64,000 nucleotides of DNA from Methylotetracoccus oryzae (GTDB lineage Bacteria; Pseudomonadota; Gammaproteobacteria; Methylococcales; Methylococcaceae), in assembly GCF_006175985.1 (NCBI RefSeq), contig NZ_SRSH01000019.1, positions 42,086 through 106,085 on the forward strand. The letters are read 5' to 3'. The stretch's first letter is position 1. The number at the start of each line of letters is the position of its first letter. Under the pieces are notes generated by a model that was given only the letters and a program-made list of their open reading frames with translations, ran no database searches and was not told the DNA's origin. The position numbers and the translations under genes were made by a program. Positions 45,101-53,866 of this stretch are shown in pieces.

Positions 45101-45523
45101 GTCGGGTCGATAGGTAATGTACTGTTCCAGTTGCCGCGCCAACCGTTGGGCAAAATCGTAGCGCATGACCGGATCGGACTTGCCCAGATAGGACGCCAGC
45201 CGCGGATGCGGAGCGACCAGTTCCGTGTCGCCGAACGCCCGGAAGATCCGCCAGCTCAGGCGTTCGGCATCGAACGGCGATGCCTCCGGCACGTCGATGA
45301 CGAGGGCGATCTGGCGCCACACCCACTCCGCCAAGTAGCCGAAGCGGACCTGTGCACAAATTCCGAAGCGGTCGGCGTAGTCCATTTCGAGCCGCCGCCG
45401 GACGGCCGTGCCCGGCACGATGATCTGCTCCGCTACGAACGGATCGGCCGGGGCGGTTGCGAGAACCTCGAACAGACGCTCGCGCAAGACTTCAAACCGG
45501 TTGGAGAAATACAGCCTCAGCAA
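42188..45523 (-). CDS. recC: Exodeoxyribonuclease V subunit RecC
   Basis: A 1111-aa RecC, the Chi-recognising subunit with a catalytically dead helicase fold. The N-terminus reads L-R-L-Y-F-S-N-R-F-E-V-L-R-E-R-L, followed by I-I-V-P-G-T-A-V-R-R-R-L and mid-protein G-V-T/G-S-V-T-F-A-G-M-T-P-L-R-G-L-P-Y-R-V-I-C-V-L-G-L-N-D-G-T-F-P blocks typical of the family. First gene of the recCBD operon; its promoter must lie in the 122 bp shared with divergent trpB2. The Chi sequence recognised cannot be deduced. Confidence 0.95.
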   Translation of the reverse strand: MLRLYFSNRFEVLRERLFEVLATAPADPFVAEQIIVPGTAVRRRLEMDYADRFGICAQVRFGYLAEWVWRQIALVIDVPEASPFDAERLSWRIFRAFGDTELVAPHPRLASYLGKSDPVMRYDFAQRLARQLEQYITYRPDWLEAWTEDRLVLGGPTERESAPDEVWQAALWRHLTQELAIGPEHPSARFLRRLGTSGNGPAPGADRLSPAALFCLPTIPPLYLDILARVAERVDLSLYVMSPCREYWHDLVDTKRLARLKATGRLDYQEVGHRLLAGWGRQTQAFLALLHERTEGRGLEQEDYVPSRRNSLLAALQDEILTLSRASGPAVSDSDRSLEIHVCHSLTRELEVLHDQLLDMLAGPGDLAPADILIVMPRLEEAATLIHAVFGTVPDERHIPYAVTGLPRVEANPAAAALLALLALLDSRFEASAVFDLLRRPLVSARLGLDEEALERIREWIVQSGIRWGLDAEQRAALGLPESDRNSLRDGLDRLFLGYAAPQRSAPLAGRLPAGDVEGAAAQVLGIFDDYIAALEAARRESLDPANADTWRQRLERWIEALLPVDSQSIHDITEVRRAITSLCDDLASGAPQELLSLDVISAALTERLEDPVRGALPCGSVTFAGMTPLRGLPYRVICVLGLNDGTFPVVARPEEFDLLAVAPRLGDRQRRDDDRNVFLDLVLAARDRLYLSYTGCSIRDNSALTPSILLAELLDHASALLAGADASDQDLDAARRRLMVHHPLQAFSRAYFCADDGSDARLFSYATEYLSSVASTPETRTGRPVSHEPDTEEDDDESQPEIGAPFFVRPLPWPEESPRELSLDDLKRFLRNPCGYLLQHRLDLTLRASDEELADDEPFEPEYGQAAVLAERLLLELRVGASAADVAALAAAATEYPDGAYGDALRDLELPRMLSFGQAVVHLTREEPLPPVAARLELAIGDELWILHGSLHDLRSYGLVRWRYDDTRPIDYLNGWLDHLLLSAVAPAGAAQQTLWQSRNGCYRLKPCDTAQACLAALVAAFRDGLSEPFRFFPKSAWAYVEALPKGRDAALAAARKRWRPNHEGRGESTGAAYRLALRGVDDPLDETFEHAAATVFGPLRDHLDDERLR

Positions 45524-45645
45524 CGTCGCGATCCCTTTCTGTAGAGTGATGGTCGCGGCCGGGCTCCGGCCCCTCGGTTACAATGCGGCCGAACGCGGCG
45601 GCTCCTGGCCGCCCCGGCAAAACTTTCTGGTCGAAGGGAACCCCC

Positions 45646-47013
45646 ATGAGCGAGCCCGTCAAATACCTGCTCGACGAGAGCCGGATGCCCCGGTCCTGGT
45701 ACAACATCGTCGCCGACCTGCCCGCGCCACCGCCACCGGCGCTGCACCCGGCCACACACCGACCGCTCGGACCCGACGACCTCGCGCCCCTGTTTCCAAT
45801 GACGCTGATCGAGCAGGAAGTGTCGACAGAACGCGACATCGAGATTCCCGCCCCGGTCCGCGACATTTATCGTCAGTGGCGGCCCAGTCCCTTGTATCGG
45901 GCCCGGCGGCTGGAACGGGCGCTCGATACGCCGGCACGGATTTACTACAAGTACGAGGGCGTCAGCCCGGCCGGCAGCCACAAACCCAACACGGCAATCC
46001 CGCAGGCATTCTACAACCGGGAAGCCGGCATCAGGCGGATCGCGACCGAAACCGGCGCGGGTCAGTGGGGGTCCTCGCTGGCTTTCGCCGGCGCGCTGTT
46101 CGGCGTCGAGGTCGAAGTGTTCATGGTCCGGGTGTCCTACCAACAAAAGCCCTACCGCCGGGCCCTGATGGAGACCTGGGGGGCGACCTGCACCGCCTCC
46201 CCGTCGGACCGCACTGCCGCGGGCCGTGCCGTTCTCGCGCAGCGTCCGGATCACCCCGGCAGCCTGGGCATCGCCATCTCCGAGGCGGTGGAGGTCGCCG
46301 CGCAACGCGACGACACCAACTATGCGCTCGGCTCGGTGCTCAACCACGTGCTGCTGCACCAGACCGTCGTCGGCCTCGAAGCGATCGCTCAGCTGGAACT
46401 GGCCGACGACTATCCCGACGTCATCGTCGGCTGCACCGGCGGCGGGTCGAATTTCGCCGGCATCGCCTTTCCGTTCCTGGGCGCGCAACTGCGCGGGGGA
46501 CGCAGCATCCGCATCGTCGCCGTGGAACCGGCCGCCTGCCCGAGCCTGACCCGGGGTGAATATGCGTATGACTTCGGCGACACCGCGCATCTGACGCCGC
46601 TGACCAAGATGCATACGCTCGGCTCCACCTTCACGCCGCCCGGCTTCCATGCCGGGGGGCTGCGGTATCACGGCATGGCGCCGCTGGTCAGTCATGTGCA
46701 GCAGCTCGGACTGATCGAGGCCCGGGCCTACCTGCAGCTGGCCTGCTTCGAAGCCGGCGTGCTATTCGCCCGGACGGAGGGCATCCTACCCGCGCCGGAG
46801 GCCAATCATGCAGTGCGCGGGGCCATCGACGAAGCGCTGCGCTGCAAGGAAGAAGGGACCAGCCGCGCCATCCTGTTCAACCTGTGCGGTCACGGCCACT
46901 TCGACATGCAGGCCTACATGGACTATTTCGCGGGCCAACTCACCGACCAGACCTACGACGAAGGTGAACTCGCGATGGCGCTGGCCGGCCTGCCCTCGGT
47001 CACGACACCCTGA
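45646..47013 (+). CDS. trpB2: Tryptophan synthase beta chain, TrpB2 type
   Basis: A 455-aa PLP enzyme of the TrpB2 clade: longer N-terminus ([15 protein letters not shown]), [26 protein letters not shown] with PLP lysine at Lys113, and G-C-T-G-G-G-S-N-F phosphate loop. It condenses indole and serine to tryptophan and in many organisms acts as an indole-salvage enzyme without TrpA. ATG 45646 is chosen for the GAAGGGAA ribosome-binding site and family-typical start. No other trp genes are nearby. Divergent from recC. Confidence 0.93.
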   Translation: MSEPVKYLLDESRMPRSWYNIVADLPAPPPPALHPATHRPLGPDDLAPLFPMTLIEQEVSTERDIEIPAPVRDIYRQWRPSPLYRARRLERALDTPARIYYKYEGVSPAGSHKPNTAIPQAFYNREAGIRRIATETGAGQWGSSLAFAGALFGVEVEVFMVRVSYQQKPYRRALMETWGATCTASPSDRTAAGRAVLAQRPDHPGSLGIAISEAVEVAAQRDDTNYALGSVLNHVLLHQTVVGLEAIAQLELADDYPDVIVGCTGGGSNFAGIAFPFLGAQLRGGRSIRIVAVEPAACPSLTRGEYAYDFGDTAHLTPLTKMHTLGSTFTPPGFHAGGLRYHGMAPLVSHVQQLGLIEARAYLQLACFEAGVLFARTEGILPAPEANHAVRGAIDEALRCKEEGTSRAILFNLCGHGHFDMQAYMDYFAGQLTDQTYDEGELAMALAGLPSVTTP

Positions 47014-47087
47014 AGACCGCTCAGGACAGAAAGCGCGACGCCCACTACGCTTGAGGAAGGCTTTGAGTAACTCGACGGAGGACCGTC

Positions 47088-47276
47088 ATGGACGCGCAAG
47101 ACATCCTGACCGGTTTCGTGACGGGGACACTGCTGGCGGGTCTCGCCCTGATCGTCGCGCTGCCGCTCGCGTCGGCGCTGCTGTCAGCGGGCACATCGGG
47201 CATCAAGAATCGCCTCGGCGCAGCCCAGGGTAGGTTCGAAGCCTATTTTCTGGACTGGCGCCGCAGCTTCTTCTGA
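47088..47276 (+). CDS. Small membrane protein, 62 aa
   Basis: One hydrophobic helix (residues about 10-36, L-L-A-G-L-A-L-I-V-A-L-P-L-A) and a basic/aromatic tail ending W-R-R-S-F-F. A good ribosome-binding site (GGAGG, eight bases upstream) supports translation. It is 75 bp downstream of trpB2 in the same direction. No family recognised. Confidence 0.6.
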   Translation: MDAQDILTGFVTGTLLAGLALIVALPLASALLSAGTSGIKNRLGAAQGRFEAYFLDWRRSFF

Positions 47277-47347
47277 CTGCCACCGTACTGACGTCGAAGG
47301 GCATCCGCTCGCCCGCAACGGGCGCCTCACCGCACGACCGGCGTCAG

Positions 47348-47749
47348 TCAGGCTGGGTTCTCATCGATCCCCTTGGGTTTGAGCAATTCGGATACCAGAG
47401 CCAGATGGGAAGCCAGTTGCGGCACATCGGGTATTTTAATCGGCTTCCTGATAAACCGGCTCATAAGGTTATCCAGCCACAGACGGTTCGATTTTGCCTG
47501 TTCGATGACAAACCGGTAGGGTTTGCCGTCACCGATGACTGAAAAGTCCTCGACCCAAAGTTCGATCGGCTCCGACTCACCTGCCAGCGTTGCCTGAACA
47601 TACACCTTCCGCGCGTCAAGATCGAAATTAAAGGCGGTCAGTTTCGCGACCCCTCTGAGAACGATATTGGCACCCCACACGATCAACACATTCGGTGTCA
47701 ACCTGATCGCCAATCTGACTAGACTCGCTTTGTAACTCATATCTGCCAC
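47348..47749 (-). CDS. Hypothetical membrane-associated protein, 133 aa
   Basis: One hydrophobic segment (about residues 15-32, A-I-R-L-T-P-N-V-L-I-V-W-G-A-N-I-V-L) followed by a beta-rich soluble part and a helical end. Codon use is lower in GC than neighbours. An alternative ATG lies three codons downstream. No family recognised; resembles small proteins found near bacterial surface genes, but that is weak. Confidence 0.5.
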   Translation of the reverse strand: MADMSYKASLVRLAIRLTPNVLIVWGANIVLRGVAKLTAFNFDLDARKVYVQATLAGESEPIELWVEDFSVIGDGKPYRFVIEQAKSNRLWLDNLMSRFIRKPIKIPDVPQLASHLALVSELLKPKGIDENPA

Positions 47750-48264
47750 TCGATAAAACGGATTACTTCAACAAGGACCACCGTAATCTGCGTCTCGTTA
47801 ATTGGACCTTCATACTATCAGAGACCTATACCGCGGTCATCTCTCCCGGACTACTCGGTGCCTTTCATGCGCGAACCCGAGGTTCGATACCCGTACGGCA
47901 GCGCCTCCAGTGCAACTCCCTTGCCTTGGACCACGAGTCCGTCGACGCCTACTCTGGCGGCTACTCTATCCGATGGACATACCGCGAATCTCACGTTGAA
48001 TGACATGGTAATCCGCGAGCAATACACCCATCGGATAGCCAATTAAAAGTAGTAGGTAATCACACGGATTCACCTTCCGCCAATACACCCACAAACTTCC
48101 CACCGCACTCCGAACGCCGGCTTCAAACCGATAGGCAAAGCTGCATGCGGTGCGGAGAGGCAGAAGTGGCACAGCGCGATAACGGTTAAATCAAGGCGAT
48201 GAGCGAATCGCTCCATCCCGCCACTTCGCGCGCCTTGTTATACATTCAAGCCAAGAGGTTCATC
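47750..48264. other. Intergenic, no gene recognised
   Basis: About 515 bp of lower-GC DNA with only short frames lacking ribosome-binding sites. The promoter of the secreted protein at 48265 should lie at its right end. No tRNA, repeat or strong hairpin noticed. Confidence 0.4.
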
Positions 48265-48669
48265 ATGAAAAGCATGACTTTTCGCAGCGCGCTGACATCG
48301 GCGGCGCTGGCAGCATCGCTCCTCGCTTCCGGGCTGGCATCGGCTGCAGAGCCGATCATTCCGCCTCCCCCCGCTCCGATCGTTCCGCCCGCGTGCCGGC
48401 ACTGGGACAAGATCGTGTTCAAGATCACCGATGCCAAGCTTGCCGGACAGTTCAAGCTCATTCCGAATGATCCCTACGATATCAAGGTCCAGGACAACCC
48501 GAAAAGGGTTGTAGACCTCAAGGGCAGGGTGTTGGGCTTCCTGAACGGCCCAGGGAAAACGTACGACCCGTACGACCGGGCCAAGGTCGAAATCATCGAC
48601 GTCGAATACGCACTCGACTGCAGTCTGGTGGGCATGCTGACCCCGCCGCCGATCGAACTGCCGAAATAA
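48265..48669 (+). CDS. Small secreted protein, 134 aa
   Basis: Signal peptide over residues 1-28 (L-A-A-S-L-L-A-S-G-L-A ending A-S-A), then a Pro-rich linker (P-P-P-P-A-P-I-V-P-P-A) and a compact beta-rich domain with two cysteines (A-C-R-H-W-D-K-I and L-D-C-S-L-V). ATG 48265 has an AAGAGG site; upstream in-frame codons are noise. Exported, function unknown. A long stem-loop follows. Confidence 0.7.
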   Translation: MKSMTFRSALTSAALAASLLASGLASAAEPIIPPPPAPIVPPACRHWDKIVFKITDAKLAGQFKLIPNDPYDIKVQDNPKRVVDLKGRVLGFLNGPGKTYDPYDRAKVEIIDVEYALDCSLVGMLTPPPIELPK

Positions 48670-48733
48670 GGCGCGACTTCACGATCGATCTTGGGGCAGG
48701 CCCACGCTAACGCGCTGGGCCACCCCGGCTCCA

Positions 48734-48775
48734 CTTCCCCTCGCTGCTCGCCGATCCGGCCGCGACGAGGGGAAG
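48734..48775. terminator. Stem-loop between convergent genes at 48669 and 48846
   Basis: A perfect 10-bp stem (CTTCCCCTCG 48734-48743 with CGAGGGGAAG 48766-48775) with a 22-base loop, lying between two converging genes. No T-run, so a bidirectional hairpin rather than a classic terminator. Confidence 0.5.
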
Positions 48776-48845
48776 CAGGGGGCCTCCCGCCCCCAAGCAA
48801 GCCGAAGCCCCGGGACACCGGTGTCACGAGACGGCCGGCCGTGGC

Positions 48846-49325
48846 TCAAGGCTTCGGGGTCGAGGCGACTCCGCTGGTCGTCAGCCAGAACCGGCTGATC
48901 GGCCTTTGGTCCTTCAGCGCCTGCTCGGCAAATCCGCAGAATTCGCCGCGACGATCCGTGCCCTCGGCCACCAGAATGCCAACGTACACGCCGAAATACA
49001 TCGAAAGCAGGTTCTCGAATTTCCGCTGTTCGGCCGTCGGGCGTTTTTCCGCGTCGGTCCCGGCAGCAAGTGCATCGAATTCCTGTTTGAATCTGCGCTG
49101 GTCCAGGTTGACCGCGGCGCAGTAGTCGGACAGCACCGCCGCCTCGGCCATCAGCCTCAGCGCCTGCTGGGATTTCTCTCCCATTAACTTGGCGACCTTC
49201 TGGTCGACCTTGCCCAAGGCGCGCTCAAACTTGAGTGACGGCGCAGCAACCGGTGCCTCTTCTGCATTGGCAGGGGCCGGCATCAGGCCAGTGAGCAGCG
49301 CCAAAGCCGTAACGGATTTCCACAT
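48846..49325 (-). CDS. Secreted helical protein, 159 aa
   Basis: Signal peptide over residues 1-21 (V-T-A-L-A-L-L-T-G-L-M-P-A-P-A-N-A). The mature part is almost entirely helical (K-V-D-Q-K-V-A-K-L-M-G-E-K-S-Q-Q-A) with two cysteines (D-Y-C-A-A and E-F-C-G-F) that could pair. ATG 49325 follows an AAGGATC box. Periplasmic; no family recognised. It converges on the gene at 48265. Confidence 0.65.
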   Translation of the reverse strand: MWKSVTALALLTGLMPAPANAEEAPVAAPSLKFERALGKVDQKVAKLMGEKSQQALRLMAEAAVLSDYCAAVNLDQRRFKQEFDALAAGTDAEKRPTAEQRKFENLLSMYFGVYVGILVAEGTDRRGEFCGFAEQALKDQRPISRFWLTTSGVASTPKP

Positions 49326-49414
49326 GACGATTGATCCTTGAAAAAGGTGGGGGATTGGGTGTTTCCCCGCCGACCCTGTGCAGGTGTCGCCGGCGGATTG
49401 CTGATTCCCAGGGT

Positions 49415-49927
49415 TCACCGATGCCGGCCCGCGCGTGCCGCGCCACCTCGTCCACCCCCACCGCTCCGGGTCGGCCGGTTGGCTGTGTTTCGATTCAATT
49501 TGCTCCGATCGATGTTGGCGCGATTCACTTTGCTGCGGTCGATGTCAGCGCGATTCACTTTCGCGGCATTCACCCGGTTGTTCTTGTCGACCCGGTTGTA
49601 GGAGTTGACCTTCTGCTGGTTGTTGTAGACGCTGACATTCCGATTGACGTCGACGTCCGCATAGCCGCGCCGTCCGCCGCCGTAGTAGGCTCCCCCTCCG
49701 CCGTAATAGCCCGGCCCGCCATAGTAGTAGCGATCGTCGTCGTTGTTACTTAGGGCTACACCGAGTGCGGCTGCGCCCAGTGCGGCGCCGGCCACGCCGG
49801 CGGTGGCACCGTAGTCGATTTCGTTCTGGCCCGTGGCAGGGTTATAGGTGGTACACCCCGCCAGGAAACCAAAGGCGATCGCCGTCATCGTCAGCCGCTG
49901 CCCCCAGCGGTCGCTTGAATCTCGCAT
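49415..49927 (-). CDS. Lipoprotein with glycine zipper and Asn/Arg-rich tandem repeats
   Basis: A 170-aa lipoprotein: signal peptide with lipobox L-A-G-C, a glycine-zipper segment (G-V-A-G-A-A-L-G-A-A-A-L-G-V-A-L), a Tyr/Gly-rich region, and a tail with short repeats of the form K-V-N-R-A-D-I-D-R-S (N-R-A-x-I-D-R-S-K, two to three copies). Glycine-zipper lipoproteins associate with the outer membrane; the basic repeats may bind an anionic polymer. Lies 90 bp from the secreted helical protein, same strand. Confidence 0.65.
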   Translation of the reverse strand: MRDSSDRWGQRLTMTAIAFGFLAGCTTYNPATGQNEIDYGATAGVAGAALGAAALGVALSNNDDDRYYYGGPGYYGGGGAYYGGGRRGYADVDVNRNVSVYNNQQKVNSYNRVDKNNRVNAAKVNRADIDRSKVNRANIDRSKLNRNTANRPTRSGGGGRGGAARAGRHR

Positions 49928-50249
49928 CTGCTGCTTCCTTCAGGTATTGAATCCGCAAAACGGCGGTTGCGGACACGGAACATGCCGACCATCCGCAACC
50001 AACCCACGCCAGGCCGCCCAGATCGGATGCCTCGCACGCATTAGGATGCGCTCGGATCGCGCGCGCATCAATGCGGGATGTACCAACGCAACGACGGGCG
50101 TGCTTCGCCCCCGCGATTTCCTATGACACGTCAGCGAAGGCACTGATTGCCATCCGGCGCTTGACGGCAGGGCGAACCAACAGCGAAAGTCAGGCGCGGC
50201 GAGTCGAACGGCTAGACTCGCGTTCCGACCCACTCACCAGGAGACCGCA
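49928..50249. other. Intergenic region between divergent genes
   Basis: About 320 bp separating the glycine-zipper lipoprotein gene (leftward) and the small ORF/glycerophosphodiesterase genes (rightward). No gene, repeat or hairpin stands out. Confidence 0.35.
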
Positions 50250-50429
50250 ATGTCCACCCGCGCGCTGAATGCTGCCAGCTTGTTGTTGCGCAGGAACCTC
50301 GCATTTGCGGCCCTGTCCGTCCTGCCCGACTCCGCTCCCGCCGATCGCCCAAAGGGCATGCACGCCAGGGGGATCGGGGTAGCTCCACTGTCGCCCGGCG
50401 AAACCATACCATCCCAGCACGATGCCTGA
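50250..50429 (+). CDS. Possible 59-aa small protein overlapping the glycerophosphodiesterase start
   Basis: ATG 50250 has AGGAG seven bases upstream, and the frame ends at TGA 50427-50429, overlapping the next gene's ATG (50422) by eight bases, the geometry of translational coupling. The product is neutral to basic with an A-A-S-L-L-L-R-R-N-L-A-F-A-A-L start and no recognised domain. It could be a leader or uncoupled chance frame in GC-rich DNA. Confidence 0.3.
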   Translation: MSTRALNAASLLLRRNLAFAALSVLPDSAPADRPKGMHARGIGVAPLSPGETIPSQHDA

Positions 50430-51621
50430 GACGCGCGCCCGGTGCGTCCGGTGGCGGCTACGCGAGCTTGCCGGTCTGATCGTCCTGCTGGCATGCCTCG
50501 CTGATTGCACCCTAAGGACTGACGGAATGACTCGAACACCCGGTCTCCCGACACTGCATGGTGACATTCCTCTGATCTTCGGGCACCGCGGCGCCTCCGG
50601 CTACCTGCCGGAGCACACGCTCGCCGCGTATCGCCTGGCGATCGAACAGGGCGCGGACTTCATCGAGCCGGATCTGGTCGCCACGCAGGATGGCGTGCTG
50701 ATCGCGCGTCATGAGGTCAACATCACCGACACCACCGACGTTGCGAAGCGTCCCGAATTCGCCGCGCGCAAGACCACCAAGATCATCGACGGCAAGGCCG
50801 AGCACGGCTGGTTTGCGGATAACTTCACACTGGCCGAGATCCGGACTCTGTGGGCGAAACAGCGCCTGCCGCTCCGGCCCGGTGATTTTGACGACAGATA
50901 CCGCATCCCGACCTTTCAGGAGATCATCGATCTGGCACAGGCGGAAGCGCGGACACGGAAGCGGCCTGTCGGCCTTTATCCGGAGACCAAACACCCGATC
51001 TACCACCAGGCAAAAGGCCTGGAACTCGAGTCCAGGCTGGTCGACGCACTCGAGAAGAACGGCTTGAACAACGCCGATGCCCCGGTCTTCATCCAGTCCT
51101 TCGAAACCGCCAACCTGAAGCAACTCCGCACGATGACACCGGTGCGACTGATCCAGCTCGTCGACGCGCTCGACATCAACGCGGACGGATCGGTGAAACC
51201 GGGACAACCCTACGACTTCGTCGTCGCCGGTGACCCGCGCACCAACGCCGATCTGCTGACGGCCGCCGGACTGGCGGAAATCGCAACCTACGCCGACGGG
51301 GTGTCGCCGTGGAAGCGCTACATCGTCGGGGCCCGGCGCAGCGACGACGGCGGCGAGAGGACGGTCGGCGACGCCGGCAGGCGCTTGCTCCCACCGACCG
51401 ACCTGATCACCAGGGCTCACGCGGCCGGTCTGCTGGTACATACCTGGACCCTGCGCGATGAACCCGGCTATCTGGCCGCCGACTACCGGGGAGACCCCCT
51501 GCAGGAATATCTCCAGTTCTACTGCCTGGGAGTCGACGGCGTATTCTCGGATTTCCCGGACACTGCGGTGAGCGCGCGGCAACAATTAATCGACAGTCCG
51601 GGCCTCTGCTCAAGGCGCTGA
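50422..51621 (+). CDS. glpQ: Glycerophosphodiester phosphodiesterase (GlpQ-like), exported
   Basis: A 399-aa enzyme cleaving glycerophosphodiesters to glycerol 3-phosphate and an alcohol, for phospholipid salvage. The N-terminus has a hydrophobic stretch (L-I-V-L-L-A-C-L-A-D-C) that may be a lipoprotein signal. The catalytic TIM-barrel core shows G-H-R-G-A-S-G-Y-L-P-E-H-T, A-D-F-I-E-P-D-L-V, A-R-H-E-V-N and Y-P-E-T-K-H-P. It aligns with periplasmic GlpQ rather than cytosolic UgpQ because of length and the E-P-D-L-V-A-T-Q-D-G-V-L block. Standalone gene. Confidence 0.93.
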   Translation: MPETRARCVRWRLRELAGLIVLLACLADCTLRTDGMTRTPGLPTLHGDIPLIFGHRGASGYLPEHTLAAYRLAIEQGADFIEPDLVATQDGVLIARHEVNITDTTDVAKRPEFAARKTTKIIDGKAEHGWFADNFTLAEIRTLWAKQRLPLRPGDFDDRYRIPTFQEIIDLAQAEARTRKRPVGLYPETKHPIYHQAKGLELESRLVDALEKNGLNNADAPVFIQSFETANLKQLRTMTPVRLIQLVDALDINADGSVKPGQPYDFVVAGDPRTNADLLTAAGLAEIATYADGVSPWKRYIVGARRSDDGGERTVGDAGRRLLPPTDLITRAHAAGLLVHTWTLRDEPGYLAADYRGDPLQEYLQFYCLGVDGVFSDFPDTAVSARQQLIDSPGLCSRR

Positions 51622-52041
51622 GACACTGCCCTGCGGCATCGCACGGGCAGGTTCAAGGCATCGATGCGCTACCCCCTCAAGTACGAAATCTAACGGTTGA
51701 ACGTTCCCAGACAGTCGGCTTCATGGCCTGGACGTATCACAGCGGCGGCGTTGGTTAGGTTGCACAAACCACGGCGGCACACCCTGGTCGCAGGCGACCG
51801 AAGGCATCACCCTGACCGGCAACAATGTGCATTCGAGTATCGCCACGAACTGGCCTTCCTCGTTGGTCATGCCCCCGCCTTTGCTGCTATGTTGTTCAAG
51901 CGATGGCGGTTGCCGGCCGTTTCACCCGCCGCCAACGGTGGACTTGGTTCACGAAATCGGGCCCATCGTTTGACCGACCGATGCAGGAACTCGCCGCAAC
52001 CATCCCCGTTACAACAAGAAGAAGACACGTAGAGGTGTGCG
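51622..52041. other. Intergenic, no gene recognised
   Basis: About 420 bp before the copper-enzyme gene. It presumably holds that gene's promoter, but I see no clear sigma-70 or sigma-54 element. Short frames are shadows. Confidence 0.35.
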
Positions 52042-53685
52042 ATGCCTACCGAACAAAAAGACAACGGACTAACCGTCAGCCGCCGCGCTTTCCTCGGCAC
52101 CGCTGGCGGTTTCACGGGCGCGCTACTCGGCGCGCAATGGTGGCAGGGGATGGTGAACTCGGCGCAAGCCGATGTTCGGGGCTGGTCAGGGACCAGCCCA
52201 CCACCCGATCTCAGCGGCAAGGACGGGATTGCGGTTGTCGATGCATCGAAGTTGCGCCTCTGCAAGGAAGACCTGGGTGATTACATCTACCTCGCGCCGG
52301 AGAAACTCGGGGGAGGCACGCATGCGGTCGATCTCGGCCGAGGGAGAACCCTGGCGTGGATCTCGTATTGGACGTATGGCGATACCTGCCCGATTTCGCA
52401 TCACTTGGCCGCCTATCCGTCGGCTGATCCGTATCGGGGCTTCGAGTTCGTCAACTCGACCCAGGGTGGCGATAACGTCATGATTTATGGTCTGGATACC
52501 AAGATCAAGGAGCGTGGTCTCCTTGATCGTTTCGGCCAGGGCAATCATCTCTATCGCGTGCATTTCGACGGCCAGTCGATGACTCTGATCGAGGACGTGG
52601 CGGAGAGCACCGGGATCGGCCTCGGGGTGCATACGACGATCTATCCCGATGCGAGCGGCTTCGCTTCCGCCGACGGCCAGAAGGATATCTGCGCCTTCTT
52701 CGATTGACCGGCACTGGATCAAAAGACACAGGTGCTGCAGGCCTTCCGCGCCGACTGGATCGGCAAGGCGTCCAATGGTTCACTGGAAGACAACTGGGCC
52801 AAAGGCGGTACCTTGCGTCTGACCCGCCTGATCAAGCCGAAGGAAACCGGCAAGTTCGATCTGGAAGGGACCAAGGGGAACAAGATCGACTGGGAAATGG
52901 TGCCAATGGCGGAGAATCTGGTCGAACTGGGTCAGTTGCCGGGCGACGATCCGAAGGCGCTAACGGGTCTCGATGCGGTGGTGCACCACCCGGGCAATCG
53001 CTGGTCCTCCCTGATCATCCGCATGTTGTCTTCGTCGATCATCATCGACCGGACCACCTGGGAACCGGTCTGTGTGCTGCACAATCCCGAAGGTTCGCCC
53101 GACAATCTGCCGATCACGAAGGTTTCATCCGGCCCGGATGTCTGGGAGTGCCGATTCGAGGACATCAAGTGTGTGGGACACGAAGCGGGATTTTCTCCCG
53201 ATGGAACGCACTACACGATGATGAACAATATTCAGCAGAACAACATGGCCGTCTTCGATACCGCGGATCCGGACCCGCGGAAGTGGAAGAAGGTCGCGTT
53301 CGTGAAAGACCCCGCCTGGGTGGGCGAATACCCGAGTCCCTTTCACCTATGCTTCTCGGTCGACGGCAGCAAGATGTTCGTGTCGGTGCTCTACCCCAAA
53401 CCGCATAACAGCTCCTGCGTGGTCGTCGACACGAAAACCTGGAAGATCATCAAGAAGTTCGTCAATATCGGCCCGGATTGCCAAACCATGTCGGTCAGCT
53501 ACGATGGCAAGTATGTGTTCCAGATCTTCAGCGGGTTCCAGCGCCTGTCGGCCGGTGTCTTCATCTTTCGTCAGGATACGCTCGAACCACTCGGTTTCCT
53601 GCCGAATTTCGGCGGACATCACGACTGCGTGATCGTACCGACCAAAAACGAGCACCTAAGAAACAGTCGCTGCACGACGCTTTAG
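52042..53685 (+). pseudogene. Thiocyanate-dehydrogenase-like Tat-exported copper enzyme with one in-frame TGA
   Basis: ATG 52042 (AGAGGTG upstream) opens a frame that would give 547 codons but for TGA at 52705-52707 (codon 222); downstream the same frame continues to 53685. The N-terminus has a Tat motif (S-R-R-A-F-L-G) and hydrophobic stretch. The body resembles the seven-bladed beta-propeller of bacterial thiocyanate dehydrogenase, a periplasmic trinuclear copper enzyme (Y-W-T-Y-G-D-T-C-P-I-S-H-H-L-A, V-G-H-E-A-G-F-S-P-D-G, Y-P-S-P-F-H-L-C-F-S, G-G-H-H-D-C-V), and the length fits. The TGA follows I-C-A-F-F-D, where an arginine codon CGA would fit by one C-to-T change. Alternatives are a related selenium-binding/N2OR-like propeller. 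I see no SECIS-like hairpin. Confidence 0.7.
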
Positions 53686-53866
53686 TCCAACGGCGGGAGC
53701 CCATCGATCACGGAGATGCACTTGACGTCCCATCCGTCCGCGCAGCTAACCTGCTGGGACCTTGCAGGGATCATTTCCCACGCGCTCGCCCAGGAGGCTC
53801 CGTTCAGGACGGAGCGCTCCCCAGCTACTGGAACTGGTCGATGACGGAGCACCGTGTTTAATGGCG

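Noticed and set aside
52705..52707. TGA as a selenocysteine codon
   Set aside because: No convincing SECIS-like hairpin follows: only a four-base GCAC/GTGC stem is evident. No selenocysteine is known at this place in the family, and an Arg codon differs by one base.
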